DNA from: a virus
Strand: one strand, 5' to 3'
Virus record (IMG/VR): IMGVR_UViG_3300021963_000315
Location: 1 to 37,744 of that record
DNA length: 37,744 nt
Of the stretch, positions 15,999-23,785 are shown piece after piece. Position 1 is the stretch's first letter. Each line of letters opens with the position of its first letter. Below the pieces are notes generated by a model. The model saw only the letters and a list, made by a program, of their open reading frames with translations, did no database searches and had not been told where the DNA came from. A program made the position numbers and the translations under genes.

Positions 15999-16570
15999 TT
16001 ATTAAAAAGAGTGACATAAAACTAAAACCAGCTAACGAGCTTCCTTTATATATTGCAGAAGAGGTAGACTTTAGTAAGATTGATGCTCCAATGCTTACTA
16101 ACGTTATGATGGATAGAATGACAGAGATGGGAGGGGTTGCTCTATCTGCCCCTCAAGTAGGCCTAGATATGTCTATGTTCGTAATGGGTATTAAAGAGGC
16201 AAAGCTAGAAGTTTTTAACCCTGTGATTAAGTCATACTCGAAGGAAGAAGAGTTAATGAATGAGGGCAGTCTCACCTTCCCCGGTGTCTTAGTTATCGTT
16301 AAAAGACCTAAATCTATCGTTGTAGAATACTACAATAAGAAGGGTGAGCTACAAGAAAATGAGTTTCACGGGTTAACAGCTAGAATTTTCCAGCATGCAT
16401 ATGATCACCTTCAAGGTATTACTATTAAAGAGAAGGTATCTAAACTAAAATGGGATATGGCTACAAAGCGTCTTAATAATTATAAACAAAAACTAGTTAA
16501 GAAGTATACTCAGAAAAAACTTTTTGAAATTAAGAAAGCAATGGAAGAACAAACAAATGGCAATACCTAA
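15995..16570 (+). CDS. Peptide deformylase-like protein lacking catalytic residues
   Basis: 191 residues. All three PDF motifs can be aligned but two are altered. Motif 1 GVALSAPQVG (47-56) is intact. Motif 2 is EGSL (90-93), with Ser92 where the metal-binding Cys belongs. Motif 3 is QHAYDH (133-138), with Ala135 replacing the catalytic Glu, while H134 and H138 remain. Active PDFs, common in cyanophages, remove N-terminal formyl groups of new proteins; this copy is predicted inactive for that reaction or to do something else. It has a Lys-rich C-terminal extension. Confidence 0.85.
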   Translation: MIIKKSDIKLKPANELPLYIAEEVDFSKIDAPMLTNVMMDRMTEMGGVALSAPQVGLDMSMFVMGIKEAKLEVFNPVIKSYSKEEELMNEGSLTFPGVLVIVKRPKSIVVEYYNKKGELQENEFHGLTARIFQHAYDHLQGITIKEKVSKLKWDMATKRLNNYKQKLVKKYTQKKLFEIKKAMEEQTNGNT

Positions 16571-16952
16571 AGAATATCTAGATTCAGAATTTGATTTTGG
16601 TTTCTCAACATCCGATGATGATAACGTTGCTGTACAATCATCACCAGCGGTAACTTCTCAAGAAATCTCAGAGCCTATTCTAGAAAGAATTCGTAACCTA
16701 GAGGTTAATGTTGGAGAGGTGTTAAATATTTTAGAGCGACTAGAGAATGCTTCTACACCTTTGGATACAGATGAATATAAAGCGTTAATTGAAAAAGATG
16801 TTAAGGCTAAGTTAGCTAGTTTAGAAAAATTAATTCTACCGCTGTTAGTTAACTTAATGAAGAACCCTGAGAAGGATACTATTAAATGGCCAGGTCGAGC
16901 ACCTATAATTGAAAAGCAAATTGAGAAGATTTTAGCTATTACGCGCTCTTGA
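16557..16952 (+). CDS. Conserved T4-like hypothetical protein (131 aa)
   Basis: Start at ATG 16557 (MAIPKEYLDSEFDFGFS) fits the recurring phage N-terminus; an ATG at 16524 lies within the previous gene. The N-terminal third is acidic and probably disordered, the middle predicts a coiled coil (ILERIRNLEVNVGEVLNILERL), and the C-terminus WPGRAPIIEKQIEKILAITR is conserved in related phages as I recall. Possibly a head or assembly-related protein; function not established. Confidence 0.8.
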   Translation: MAIPKEYLDSEFDFGFSTSDDDNVAVQSSPAVTSQEISEPILERIRNLEVNVGEVLNILERLENASTPLDTDEYKALIEKDVKAKLASLEKLILPLLVNLMKNPEKDTIKWPGRAPIIEKQIEKILAITRS

Positions 16953-17480
16953 TTTTCTATGTTCGTCTATATGGTAGAGACCAACTTCAATTGAGTCATA
17001 ATCTCTTCCTAGTTGGTAACCGGGGGGAAGGTTGTTTCTATCTCTAACTCTTGTTTCTTTATCTGATTTAGGATCGTATGCCCAATAAGAGTCTTTTGTA
17101 TGCTGATTACCTAACTTCTTTTCAGCCATTATATCTTTGGTATCAGCGGTATGCTTCTTACCCTGAAAGTTGGATCTACCTTTTAACCCAGCTGATATCT
17201 TCAGCTTTGTGGCATCGTCTCTAGGCTTACCCATCTTTGCCTCTGACATCTTACGCTTGGTCTCATCAGACATTGGTTTACGAACAATTTGATACCATTC
17301 CACAAACTCATACCTACTGTAACTTCGTAACAGTCTAGTTCTTATAACGTCCACAGCAGAATTATCTCTAATTGAATTCAGTAACTCGTAACGATAGCCA
17401 TACTTAGCCCTTACCTTGTCAACAGGCTGGTCAGAAATTAGAATTGTTTTAGTTACGTCGTAACAGTAGAAGTGAATCAT
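16932..17480 (-). CDS. NUMOD3-containing homing-endonuclease-like protein
   Basis: 182 residues on the reverse strand, its 3' end overlapping the forward gene by 21 nt. The middle holds tandem NUMOD3 DNA-binding repeats: PMSDETKRKMSEAKMGKP and TKLKISAGLKGRSNFQGKKH. No GIY-YIG or HNH catalytic motif is visible at the N-terminus. The C-terminal YWAYDP...NNLPPGYQLGRDYDSI resembles the same part of the second NUMOD3 gene at 25375. Typical of free-standing homing endonucleases or remnants that insert between phage genes. Confidence 0.75.
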   Translation of the reverse strand: MIHFYCYDVTKTILISDQPVDKVRAKYGYRYELLNSIRDNSAVDVIRTRLLRSYSRYEFVEWYQIVRKPMSDETKRKMSEAKMGKPRDDATKLKISAGLKGRSNFQGKKHTADTKDIMAEKKLGNQHTKDSYWAYDPKSDKETRVRDRNNLPPGYQLGRDYDSIEVGLYHIDEHRKSRARNS

Positions 17481-17489
17481 AAACTAGTA

Positions 17490-17495
17490 TATAAT
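17490..17495 (+). promoter_or_regulatory. Probable promoter -10 box
   Basis: TATAAT 29 nt before the next ATG, in the gap between the divergent NUMOD3 gene and gene 17524. No good -35 is present. The opposite strand of the same AT-rich spot contains TATACT, which could start the NUMOD3 gene. Confidence 0.5.
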
Positions 17496-17523
17496 TGGTC
17501 CTATCAATATTTAGGAGTCAATT

Positions 17524-17937
17524 ATGTTTCCAGCTGGCAAGTACTATGTAGGTGATTTGTGCTATGTAATGCATGATGAGTGGGATGAGGTATGTGGTTT
17601 GTTCTTTAAAGGGCGAGATGACCATGGTTGTAACCAAGGTATGTTTGAGTTGAAAGATGGCCGAAGGTTTGCATCGTTTAATACCAAATGGGGTGATGGA
17701 AGCTATCGAGACCAATACGGTGAAGAGTATGGTGTAGATGCCGGATTGATTGGCTGTATTGCATTGAATGATATTGACTTGAATGCTGATGGTAATTCTA
17801 CCCGAGGCGGTCAGATTATTCAATTTGATAGCGACTTTACCGTTTCAGGGGGAGATCGTTATGAGAATCGCCGTGATTGGGATGGTGAAATTCGTATCGG
17901 TCACATTGTAATTAAAACTGATGATTATGAGGATTAA
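17524..17937 (+). CDS. Conserved phage hypothetical protein (137 aa)
   Basis: Opens FPAGKYYVGDLCYVMHDEWDEVCGLF (first part FPAGKYYVGDLCYVMHDEW), a pattern seen in many phage proteins of unknown role. Rich in Gly, Asp and aromatic residues, probably beta-structured. Good GGAG ribosome site. No catalytic motif recognised. Confidence 0.8.
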   Translation: MFPAGKYYVGDLCYVMHDEWDEVCGLFFKGRDDHGCNQGMFELKDGRRFASFNTKWGDGSYRDQYGEEYGVDAGLIGCIALNDIDLNADGNSTRGGQIIQFDSDFTVSGGDRYENRRDWDGEIRIGHIVIKTDDYED

Positions 17938-17938
17938 T

Positions 17939-18142
17939 ATGTATAATTTTGTGGATTCGTTTTTTGGATGGTGTAGAAAGCATGATTTTTTTATTAGTGG
18001 TACTGTAGTATCTTTGAATATAATTTCAAGTATTCAAAGCTTTGAGAAAGGTGATAATACCTTGGGCTACATTAGCCTGGTAATTGCTTTTGCTTTTTGG
18101 TATATTTACTTTAAAAATGTAAACAAGGAAGAGCCTAAATAA
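17939..18142 (+). CDS. Small membrane protein (67 aa)
   Basis: ATG 17939 chosen because ATGAGG lies 7 nt upstream and the gene follows the previous stop directly; an ATG at 17921 would add six residues. Two hydrophobic segments (about 18-31 and 43-58) suggest two membrane passes, then a Lys/Glu tail. Not recognised. Confidence 0.65.
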   Translation: MYNFVDSFFGWCRKHDFFISGTVVSLNIISSIQSFEKGDNTLGYISLVIAFAFWYIYFKNVNKEEPK

Positions 18143-18166
18143 TAGGAATAATCCCTTGGAGAACCA

Positions 18167-19498
18167 ATGAAGTCATTTAAATCTATCAGAGAAGGTAATT
18201 CGGTTGAACCTGGAGTATCGCAAATAGACGATGTTCCAGAAGATCCGTTATCTTTTGTAGAGATCAAACCCAAGAAGACTAAAATAGTTAAAGAGGATCT
18301 CCAGGAGGCTGTCTCTGTAAAAAAAGAAAAGCACTCATGGGGAACCATGATGACCGTTCATCACGGCTCTGATACCTCTTATCCTCTCCACCCTGAACAC
18401 CAGTCTGCTATTAAAAAGCTAAGACCTGGTATGAAGACGACATTTAAAGACGAGACTAATTCTACAGTTCATGCTCACCGTGAAGGCGATACAGTTCATT
18501 TGACTCGTCCTAAGTCAGGAAGTACTCTTACTTCATTACCCTATCATCACTTTGATACTTCTGAGCATGCTAAACCCGCTACTAAGAAACCTGCCGGGGA
18601 ATATGATCGCAAGGTGACCGATCATCTTAAAAAGAAATACAACGAGGAAAATATGGTAGAAACTAAAGGTGCCCCTAAAGGCTTTCACTTTACCAAAGAT
18701 GGTAAGCTTAAACGCGGAGACGCTAATCAAGACGGTAATGGCGGGCCTATGCTTCGCTCTGATCCTTTAGATAAGCAACGTAATAAAATACCCGCAGTAT
18801 CTGAAAAAGTAGAACCAATTACATCAAAAGATATTAAGATGGCTGTTGGTGTTGCCAAAGATAAGCGCTATGCAGGGGGTAACATGACAGGAGCAGTAAA
18901 AACAATGGAAAAGATGAAACCTGGTCTTTCTAAGCACCCAAGAGTTCAACAAGTACTTAAGTCAACAAATGAAGGTATTGACTTCTTAAAAATATGGAAC
19001 GGTATCAAACCTGTTCATGAAGCTATCAAGACAACTCATGAAGATCCTTTAGTGGTTACTAAGGATGCAGAAGGTCATATTCACACTCATGCTAACCTAT
19101 CTGTTGCTAATGCTATTCATGGTACAGATGTAAAGCATCAAGCTATTCATACTGGTAAGCCGGTTAAGGGTGGAATGTTTACATTCGAGTTATCAAAGCA
19201 CCATGAAGGAGCCTTGAAAGAAGATGCTCCCTTTGATGCTGTTGCTCACAAGAAAGAGCTAGATCGATTGATGGGAAAGCACATAGAAGCTCACAAAGCA
19301 GTTTCAAAAGCATTTGCAGATATGAGAGCACAAGGTAAATCTCCTAGCTTTGATATCCCTGAAAATAAAAAGCTTAACGCTATCAAGCAAGAAATTGCTC
19401 AACACAAGGCTAAAGTTCCTCGAGGCCCTGCTCCTGCTCCTGGAAGCGCGGCTGAATACTACGCCAGTAAAAAACCCGGTGAATATACTGGAGACTAA
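18167..19498 (+). CDS. Large Lys/His-rich conserved phage protein (443 aa)
   Basis: Starts MKSFKSIREG, an N-terminus used by several structural or accessory proteins in T4-like aquatic phages. The protein is low in hydrophobic core segments and rich in Lys, His, Pro and Ser, with stretches such as KPAGEYDRKVTDHLKKKYNEE and, near the end, GPAPAPGSAAEYYASKKPGEY. A DGNGGP-like segment (GDANQDGNGGPML) may bind calcium. Could be a virion or DNA-associated protein; function unknown. Followed by a terminator. Confidence 0.75.
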   Translation: MKSFKSIREGNSVEPGVSQIDDVPEDPLSFVEIKPKKTKIVKEDLQEAVSVKKEKHSWGTMMTVHHGSDTSYPLHPEHQSAIKKLRPGMKTTFKDETNSTVHAHREGDTVHLTRPKSGSTLTSLPYHHFDTSEHAKPATKKPAGEYDRKVTDHLKKKYNEENMVETKGAPKGFHFTKDGKLKRGDANQDGNGGPMLRSDPLDKQRNKIPAVSEKVEPITSKDIKMAVGVAKDKRYAGGNMTGAVKTMEKMKPGLSKHPRVQQVLKSTNEGIDFLKIWNGIKPVHEAIKTTHEDPLVVTKDAEGHIHTHANLSVANAIHGTDVKHQAIHTGKPVKGGMFTFELSKHHEGALKEDAPFDAVAHKKELDRLMGKHIEAHKAVSKAFADMRAQGKSPSFDIPENKKLNAIKQEIAQHKAKVPRGPAPAPGSAAEYYASKKPGEYTGD

Positions 19499-19518
19499 TT
19501 AGTTCCTTTGGTCCTTTT

Positions 19519-19548
19519 AGCCCGGTCTTTATGGCTGGGCTTTTTTTT
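19519..19548 (+). terminator. Rho-independent terminator
   Basis: AGCCC, a 12-nt loop, GGGCT and eight T residues, just after the 443-aa gene. Confidence 0.88.
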
Positions 19549-19554
19549 AGCTGT

Positions 19555-19560
19555 TATAAT
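19555..19560 (+). promoter_or_regulatory. Probable promoter -10 box directly after the terminator
   Basis: TATAAT, whose expected start point falls on the ATG at 19567. TATAAATG at 19562-19569 also resembles a T4 late promoter with one mismatch, so late control is an alternative. Confidence 0.5.
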
Positions 19561-19566
19561 ATATAA

Positions 19567-19701
19567 ATGACTGATGATGAACTTACCGCTATCTATAGTG
19601 AATTTTTAACCTTCTTTAATAATAACGTTCCTAGTATGGAACACGAGCCCAAGCGGTTCGAATATTTCGTTAAGCTATTTCTTTACTGCAGGAGAAAATA
19701 A
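19567..19701 (+). CDS. Small conserved phage protein (44 aa)
   Basis: MTDDELTAIYSEFLTFFN, then NNNVPSMEHEPKRFEYFV: an acidic-basic helical protein that I recall in several cyanophages next to the following gene. It ends with a TAATG overlap into the next gene. No ribosome site; possibly leaderless. Function unknown. Confidence 0.72.
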   Translation: MTDDELTAIYSEFLTFFNNNVPSMEHEPKRFEYFVKLFLYCRRK

Positions 19702-19952
19702 TGGATGAAGAAGCCAAGATCAAGCACTCTAAACGTATTCTTCAAAAAGAGAATCACATCAAAAGACAATTAAAGATAGCTAAGGCACATAATATACCTG
19801 TAAAGGAACCTCACACACTTCAAGATCATTCAGCTGTTACCTGTGGTGACTCTAACTGTGTGATGTGCGGTAATCCTAGGAAGTTCTTTAAGGAGCCTAC
19901 AATACAGGAAAAATCATTCAATCAAAAGCAATTACAGCTGTGGGATGAATGA
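19701..19952 (+). CDS. Small Cys-motif protein (83 aa)
   Basis: Basic helical N-terminus followed by LQDHSAVTCGDSNCVMCGNPRK: three Cys (C-x4-C-x2-C) and a His that could bind zinc. The CGNPRK ending of the motif recurs in related phage proteins. Probably nucleic-acid or protein binding; exact role unknown. Confidence 0.8.
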   Translation: MDEEAKIKHSKRILQKENHIKRQLKIAKAHNIPVKEPHTLQDHSAVTCGDSNCVMCGNPRKFFKEPTIQEKSFNQKQLQLWDE

Positions 19953-19953
19953 C

Positions 19954-19994
19954 GTAACGTAACAGTTGACGTAACTACCAAAGTAGCATATAAT
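19954..19994 (+). promoter_or_regulatory. Sigma70-type early promoter with GTAAC elements
   Basis: TTGACG at 19966-19971, TATAAT at 19989-19994, 17-nt spacer, preceded by CGTAACGTAACAG. The same upstream block recurs before the promoter at 21911. Confidence 0.88.
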
Positions 19995-20018
19995 TCAGAC
20001 ATTAATTAGGAGAACTTA

Positions 20019-20369
20019 ATGTCTGAATGGAAATACTTTTTTAATGATACTCAGGTTACTGAATCTGAGTATAAGGACCTGATGTCAGGTTCTAAGGTCG
20101 ATGTTCCTGCAAAGTTTCATATGACCAAGCCGGTTGAGTATATTACAGAGAAAACTGTAAGAGAAGGTAAGAAGATGCCTAAGAAAGTTGTAACGAACGT
20201 TTCTTCAGGTAAGTCTAAAATCGAGCAGGCTATTGAGATTGTAAATGAGTTGAAAGGTTCTTTAACTAAAGACCAGCTCATTACTCAACTCCAGCTCAAG
20301 CTAGGCGATATCACCAAAGGTAACGCTACCATTTATTATAACAAAGCAATAGCTCGAGGAGCAAAATGA
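20019..20369 (+). CDS. Conserved phage protein, helix-turn-helix-like C-terminus
   Basis: 116 residues with a GGAGAA ribosome site. The C-terminal half (IEQAIEIVNELKGSLTKDQL, ITQLQLKLGDITKGNATIYY) has the 'L...LGmskgNAxiYy.kA' pattern also seen in the gene at 28416, suggesting a small DNA-binding HTH. Possible transcription or accessory regulator. Confidence 0.75.
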   Translation: MSEWKYFFNDTQVTESEYKDLMSGSKVDVPAKFHMTKPVEYITEKTVREGKKMPKKVVTNVSSGKSKIEQAIEIVNELKGSLTKDQLITQLQLKLGDITKGNATIYYNKAIARGAK

Positions 20370-20863
20370 GAACGATTTTTATAGATATGGATGGAGTGGT
20401 GGCAGACTTTGATACGTTTGCCGAGAAGATTCTTGAGCGAAAGATTGGGTGGGGGACAACACAAGATCTAACTGATGGAGAATGGGTAAAGCTTGCATCA
20501 GTTGATCGTCTCTATTATCAGCTTCCCATGATGCCTGATGCAACAAAACTCATAGCTTATATTAAGAGTCTAAACACCAGATTCCAGATTGGATTTCTAA
20601 CCGCTATTCCTCGGCGTACTACCATTCCTACTGCCCAGGCAGATAAGCAAGCATGGGTCGATAAGTATTTTCCGGGTATGAAGATGGATATTGGACCGTA
20701 CAGTCATGATAAGCAAAAATGGTGTACTCCAGGAGATATCTTAATTGATGATCGCCCATCTAACATCGAGCAATGGACGGCGGCAGGTGGTATTGCTATC
20801 TATCATACAGGTGATGTAGATGCAACGATTAAATATCTTAACAAGGTGCTTGTAAATGAGTGA
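20366..20863 (+). CDS. HAD-family 5'(3')-deoxyribonucleotidase-like protein
   Basis: 165 residues. HAD motif I FIDMDGVVADFD (D7, D9), motif II LTAIPR, motif III Lys in SHDKQKW and motif IV LIDDRPSN. The size and motifs match the NT5C-type nucleotidases that dephosphorylate deoxynucleoside monophosphates. It may help to adjust nucleotide pools, possibly relevant to modified-base metabolism (inference). 4-nt overlap with its upstream neighbour, 8-nt overlap downstream. Confidence 0.85.
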   Translation: MRTIFIDMDGVVADFDTFAEKILERKIGWGTTQDLTDGEWVKLASVDRLYYQLPMMPDATKLIAYIKSLNTRFQIGFLTAIPRRTTIPTAQADKQAWVDKYFPGMKMDIGPYSHDKQKWCTPGDILIDDRPSNIEQWTAAGGIAIYHTGDVDATIKYLNKVLVNE

Positions 20864-21281
20864 AGATTTTGACTTTGACTTCCCCTTCGAAGTTAACTAT
20901 GAAAAGGTATTTAAAACCAACAGCGTTCTTCCTATGGCTAGGCTGCTTGCGGCTACACTTATGGAGAACCCCTATATGACCGTTGGTATGTATATGCAAA
21001 AGGCAAGGGATTCAGAGTTGGCTTTAATTATGGAAATATCTGAAGATGAAGATGACGAACGCATGAGTGATCTTCTTCTTATGGCTGAAATGTTAGCAAG
21101 AGCCGAAGGTGTAGAGACAAATGATATTGAAACAGTTCAAGATCACATTCAAGCTTTTATATCCTTTGCCGCTATTGCCTCCCTTCATCGTAAGGATTTG
21201 ATAGATGCTCACTTCGAAAATATGTCGTTTGGAGAAGAGTTTCATAAGCATATTATAGCTAAGAGGAAGCCAAATGTCTGA
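20856..21281 (+). CDS. Conserved T4-like cyanophage-type hypothetical protein (141 aa)
   Basis: N-terminus DFDFDFPFEVNYEKVFKTN then LPMARLLAATLMENPYMTVG, and C-terminus HRKDLIDAHFENMSFGEEF. I recall this arrangement from cyanophage genomes, where it is uncharacterised. Acidic, mostly helical. Confidence 0.8.
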   Translation: MSEDFDFDFPFEVNYEKVFKTNSVLPMARLLAATLMENPYMTVGMYMQKARDSELALIMEISEDEDDERMSDLLLMAEMLARAEGVETNDIETVQDHIQAFISFAAIASLHRKDLIDAHFENMSFGEEFHKHIIAKRKPNV

Positions 21282-21462
21282 TGGGGGTAAAGGGTCTAAG
21301 TCTCGTCCTCTGGGAGTTGAGTATGATAAATACAGTAGTAACTGGGACACTATTTTTCGTAAGTCTCCTAAAGAAGTAGATGACGCAGTTATAGAAGACG
21401 AAGCCTTTAAATTAGTAGAAGAAAGAAACAAAAATGTTATATCAGATCAGAAGCCTGACTGA
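21274..21462 (+). CDS. Small conserved phage protein (62 aa)
   Basis: Begins MSDGGKGSKSRPLGVEYDKY and continues NWDTIF. The MSDGGKGS...F..NWD.IF pattern is frequent in aquatic T4-like phages. Function unknown. Overlaps both neighbours. Confidence 0.8.
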   Translation: MSDGGKGSKSRPLGVEYDKYSSNWDTIFRKSPKEVDDAVIEDEAFKLVEERNKNVISDQKPD

Positions 21463-21865
21463 TAGCTTTTTTAGTTTGTTAAATCAAGACCCCGTACGCC
21501 CGCACATACCACATACACAGAGACTTGGCGATAGCAAGGACATTTTTGTTCTTAGAGATGATGAAAACAAAGCAAAAGCTATCACGTGTGTATCGTATCA
21601 ACAATCTATTCCTACCTCCGAGAGTGAATTGTTCCTAGACGGACAAGCCGACACCGCGGTATTTTATACTATCTGGAGTTATGTTCCGGGTGCTGGTAGG
21701 GCACTTATCTTTGATGCGGTAAAACATATCAAAGAAACTAAACCAGAAATTAAACGATTTGTTACTCTTTCTCCCAAGACAGAGATGGCAAAGAAGTTTC
21801 ATCATAAGAACGGAGCGATTACCTTCAGGGAGAATCACGAATCCGTTAACTATGAGTACTGCTGA
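21434..21865 (+). CDS. GNAT-like N-acetyltransferase
   Basis: 143 residues. AVFYTIWSYVPGAGRALIFD corresponds to the beta4-alpha3 region where GNAT enzymes bind acetyl-CoA with a Q/RxxGxG/A loop (here VPGAGRAL), followed by FVTLSPKTEMAKKFHHKNGA, the usual C-terminal part. Target unknown. Similar proteins are annotated in cyanophages. Confidence 0.65.
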   Translation: MLYQIRSLTDSFFSLLNQDPVRPHIPHTQRLGDSKDIFVLRDDENKAKAITCVSYQQSIPTSESELFLDGQADTAVFYTIWSYVPGAGRALIFDAVKHIKETKPEIKRFVTLSPKTEMAKKFHHKNGAITFRENHESVNYEYC

Positions 21866-21870
21866 CAAAT

Positions 21871-21888
21871 GTAACTAGTTATAGTTAC
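21871..21888 (+). repeat. GTAAC-containing inverted repeat
   Basis: GTAACTAGTTATAGTTAC is a perfect 7-bp dyad (GTAACTA/TAGTTAC, 4-nt centre) between a stop codon and the next terminator/promoter. It shares the GTAAC motif with nearby promoter-upstream elements, so it may be an operator. Confidence 0.6.
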
Positions 21889-21893
21889 TTTAG

Positions 21894-21928
21894 AACCCGT
21901 AACGTAACAGTTGCGGGTTTCCTTTTTT
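21894..21928 (+). terminator. Terminator overlapping the next promoter
   Basis: AACCCG ... CGGGTT with a 14-nt loop, then a T-rich run (CCTTTTTT). The 3' arm overlaps the -35 (TTGCGG) of the promoter at 21911-21939. Confidence 0.6.
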
Positions 21929-21939
21929 GGGACTATAAT
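21911..21939 (+). promoter_or_regulatory. Sigma70-type early promoter
   Basis: TTGCGG (21911-21916), 17-nt spacer, TATAAT (21934-21939), preceded by CGTAACGTAACAG exactly as at 19966. Confidence 0.82.
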
Positions 21940-21963
21940 TGATACATCAACAGGAGAAACGAA

Positions 21964-22191
21964 ATGCAAGATTATTACAAAGCCAAGTTTACATGGGATT
22001 ACGATGATAAGCGTATGCGTTACGATGTAACGGAATGGGATAACCCTGTTAATGGCGTTCGTCTTGGTAAGGTTGTATTTTACTCTGACGTAATGGAAGA
22101 ATGTATTGCAATGGCTGAAGAATATAACTATAATTACAAATGCGGTCAAGAGTGGGAATTGTTCAATAACCAAGAATGTGAGTTTGTATGA
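21964..22191 (+). CDS. Hypothetical protein (75 aa)
   Basis: First gene behind the 21911 promoter, with CAGGAGAAAC as ribosome site. Acidic and aromatic-rich (Tyr, Trp). Not recognised. Confidence 0.75.
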   Translation: MQDYYKAKFTWDYDDKRMRYDVTEWDNPVNGVRLGKVVFYSDVMEECIAMAEEYNYNYKCGQEWELFNNQECEFV

Positions 22192-22553
22192 AATTGTATA
22201 TCTTTACCCAGAATCAAGAAAACTACGGCGCCCATGATTGGGACGGTGAGGGCGAAGTTCCTCAGTATTGGAAGATGAAAGGCAGTACCGATTACATCGT
22301 CGATGTAGAGGGCTTTCGTTGGAATGATACGTTTGCCGATAAGAACCTTCGTATGATCGTTGATGAACTCCGCTTCATCATCGATGAGTCTAACGACTTC
22401 TATCGTAGTAATATTATTGGCTTTGAGAAAGTCGAAGACGACTTCATGACAGAGTTTGAGCAGTCACAATTGGATTATGAAGGTAAGGTAATGTACCCTG
22501 CCATTCGTAAGACTTACAACGAAATGATGTTGGTTAACTCGGAGAATGTATAA
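22188..22553 (+). CDS. Conserved hypothetical protein (121 aa)
   Basis: N-terminus KLYIFTQNQENYGAHDWDGE followed by VPQYWKMKG is a pattern widespread in phages and plasmids, of unknown function. Overlaps the previous gene by 4 nt and the next by one base. Confidence 0.8.
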   Translation: MKLYIFTQNQENYGAHDWDGEGEVPQYWKMKGSTDYIVDVEGFRWNDTFADKNLRMIVDELRFIIDESNDFYRSNIIGFEKVEDDFMTEFEQSQLDYEGKVMYPAIRKTYNEMMLVNSENV

Positions 22554-22879
22554 TGTCTTATTTGTATGATAAATTGAACTCCCTTCAATGGGAAATTAAC
22601 GAAAAAGTCGAAGCTATCATTGACGATATGCGAGAGGTACGCCCTGCCGATCTAGGTTTGGATAAACGATGTGCCTATCAATTGTTTATTGATGAAGAGT
22701 ATATCGCTATACAGAAGGCCGATCTTAAGAATCTTCGCTACTATGGCGGCTTTGAGTATGTGAGTGAAGAATATGTTCAAGAGTTAGGCGAATATGTTTT
22801 TTATAATGCTGAAGACGAGCGTGTAGCCGGTCACCTGGGAGAATATTTTCAAGATCAAGAAGAGAAAGAAGAGGTCTAA
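22553..22879 (+). CDS. Hypothetical protein (108 aa)
   Basis: Very acidic (EDERVAGHLGEYFQDQEEKEEV at the end, in part), helical. Translationally coupled on both sides. Not recognised. Confidence 0.75.
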   Translation: MSYLYDKLNSLQWEINEKVEAIIDDMREVRPADLGLDKRCAYQLFIDEEYIAIQKADLKNLRYYGGFEYVSEEYVQELGEYVFYNAEDERVAGHLGEYFQDQEEKEEV

Positions 22880-23209
22880 ATGGAATACCGCCCCGATCGT
22901 TGGCTGATGGTTAGCCTTACTACTGATAGTAAGGTTCATTATCGAGTATTTGCTACCTGGGGCGGCGGATACCTGAACGGAGACTCATGGAAGCTTAATT
23001 CCGGAGTTACAGCACTAAGGGAAACCAAGGATGATTTTTACTTTGAAGGCTCTTCTGGTTCTACCTACATCTGTAATAAGAAGTCGTATGGGTCTACGGG
23101 CTATGGGTTCGGGGTGCTGAATGATCTCATTACTAAGTCTGTTAAGCATGGAACGGTGATTAAAGCGTTACCAGAAGAAACTGACTTTACCTCTATTGCG
23201 TATGAATAG
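22880..23209 (+). CDS. Hypothetical protein, paralogue of gene 30988 (109 aa)
   Basis: Pattern YRPDRWLMVSL...ATWGGGYLNGDSWKLNSGVTAL...FEGSSGSTYICNKKSYG matches YTPDKWVIIEI...SSWYGGWAGSDSWRLSSGITEI...NESGSVYTCFKGRYG in the gene at 30988. A duplicated small phage family of unknown role, probably all-beta. Confidence 0.8.
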   Translation: MEYRPDRWLMVSLTTDSKVHYRVFATWGGGYLNGDSWKLNSGVTALRETKDDFYFEGSSGSTYICNKKSYGSTGYGFGVLNDLITKSVKHGTVIKALPEETDFTSIAYE

Positions 23210-23363
23210 ATTTAATGCCTTTAAAGTATTTGTTGTTGCCTTTATCTTGTACTTTGCTATTCATATGATTGTGGGTTTCGTTCATTGCATTAATACCGAT
23301 TATGCCAATTGCCCGGGTAATGAGGAACTATTTTCAGACAAAGAGGATGACTTTGATGACTAG
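23202..23363 (+). CDS. Small membrane protein (53 aa)
   Basis: ATG overlaps the end of the previous gene, and the end overlaps denV by 8 nt. A hydrophobic segment covers residues 7-27 (FKVFVVAFILYFAIHMIVGF), then a Cys pair and an acidic tail (EELFSDKEDDFDD). Function unknown. Confidence 0.7.
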   Translation: MNRFNAFKVFVVAFILYFAIHMIVGFVHCINTDYANCPGNEELFSDKEDDFDD

Positions 23364-23763
23364 GATTAATGCTGATATAGATCCTTCTCTGTTAGAGAGA
23401 CGTCACCTGGTAGCAGAATTAAGAGAGATTGCTATGGTGCCTGCATCATTAAAGAGGTCTCTTCGTACGTTGACTCCTGAATCTATTCTTCCTAGAATAC
23501 CTAAAGAGTTTACGCTAAATAGTGGGCATGTCTTGTTCTTCTATGATAAGATAGAATTCCTTAGAAGGCGTTTTAAAAGGCTTTGTGAGGAGATGGAGAA
23601 TAGAGACTATCGCCCTGATTGGTCTAGGGAGGTTGTATTCAATGGTTTCGATGATTGTTGGAATAACGATTGGGAAGCTACCGATAAAGACAATCAGATA
23701 GTTTGGGATAGAATTGGTAAGAGGATTCAGGAGAAGCCTCATTTGTACGAACGAAAAAATTAA
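23356..23763 (+). CDS. denV: Pyrimidine-dimer DNA glycosylase/AP lyase DenV (endonuclease V)
   Basis: 135 residues. The start at 23356 is set by homology: MTRIN places the catalytic Thr2, and ATGs upstream at 23347 and 23269 would bury it. H17, R23 and E24 (RRHLVAELREIAMVP) correspond to T4 H16, R22 and E23; GHVLFFYDKIEFLRRR matches the conserved core. It repairs UV dimers in phage DNA. GAGG at 23344-23347 serves as ribosome site. Confidence 0.92.
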   Translation: MTRINADIDPSLLERRHLVAELREIAMVPASLKRSLRTLTPESILPRIPKEFTLNSGHVLFFYDKIEFLRRRFKRLCEEMENRDYRPDWSREVVFNGFDDCWNNDWEATDKDNQIVWDRIGKRIQEKPHLYERKN

Positions 23764-23785
23764 TATGTGGAGAAAAAGAGAAATT

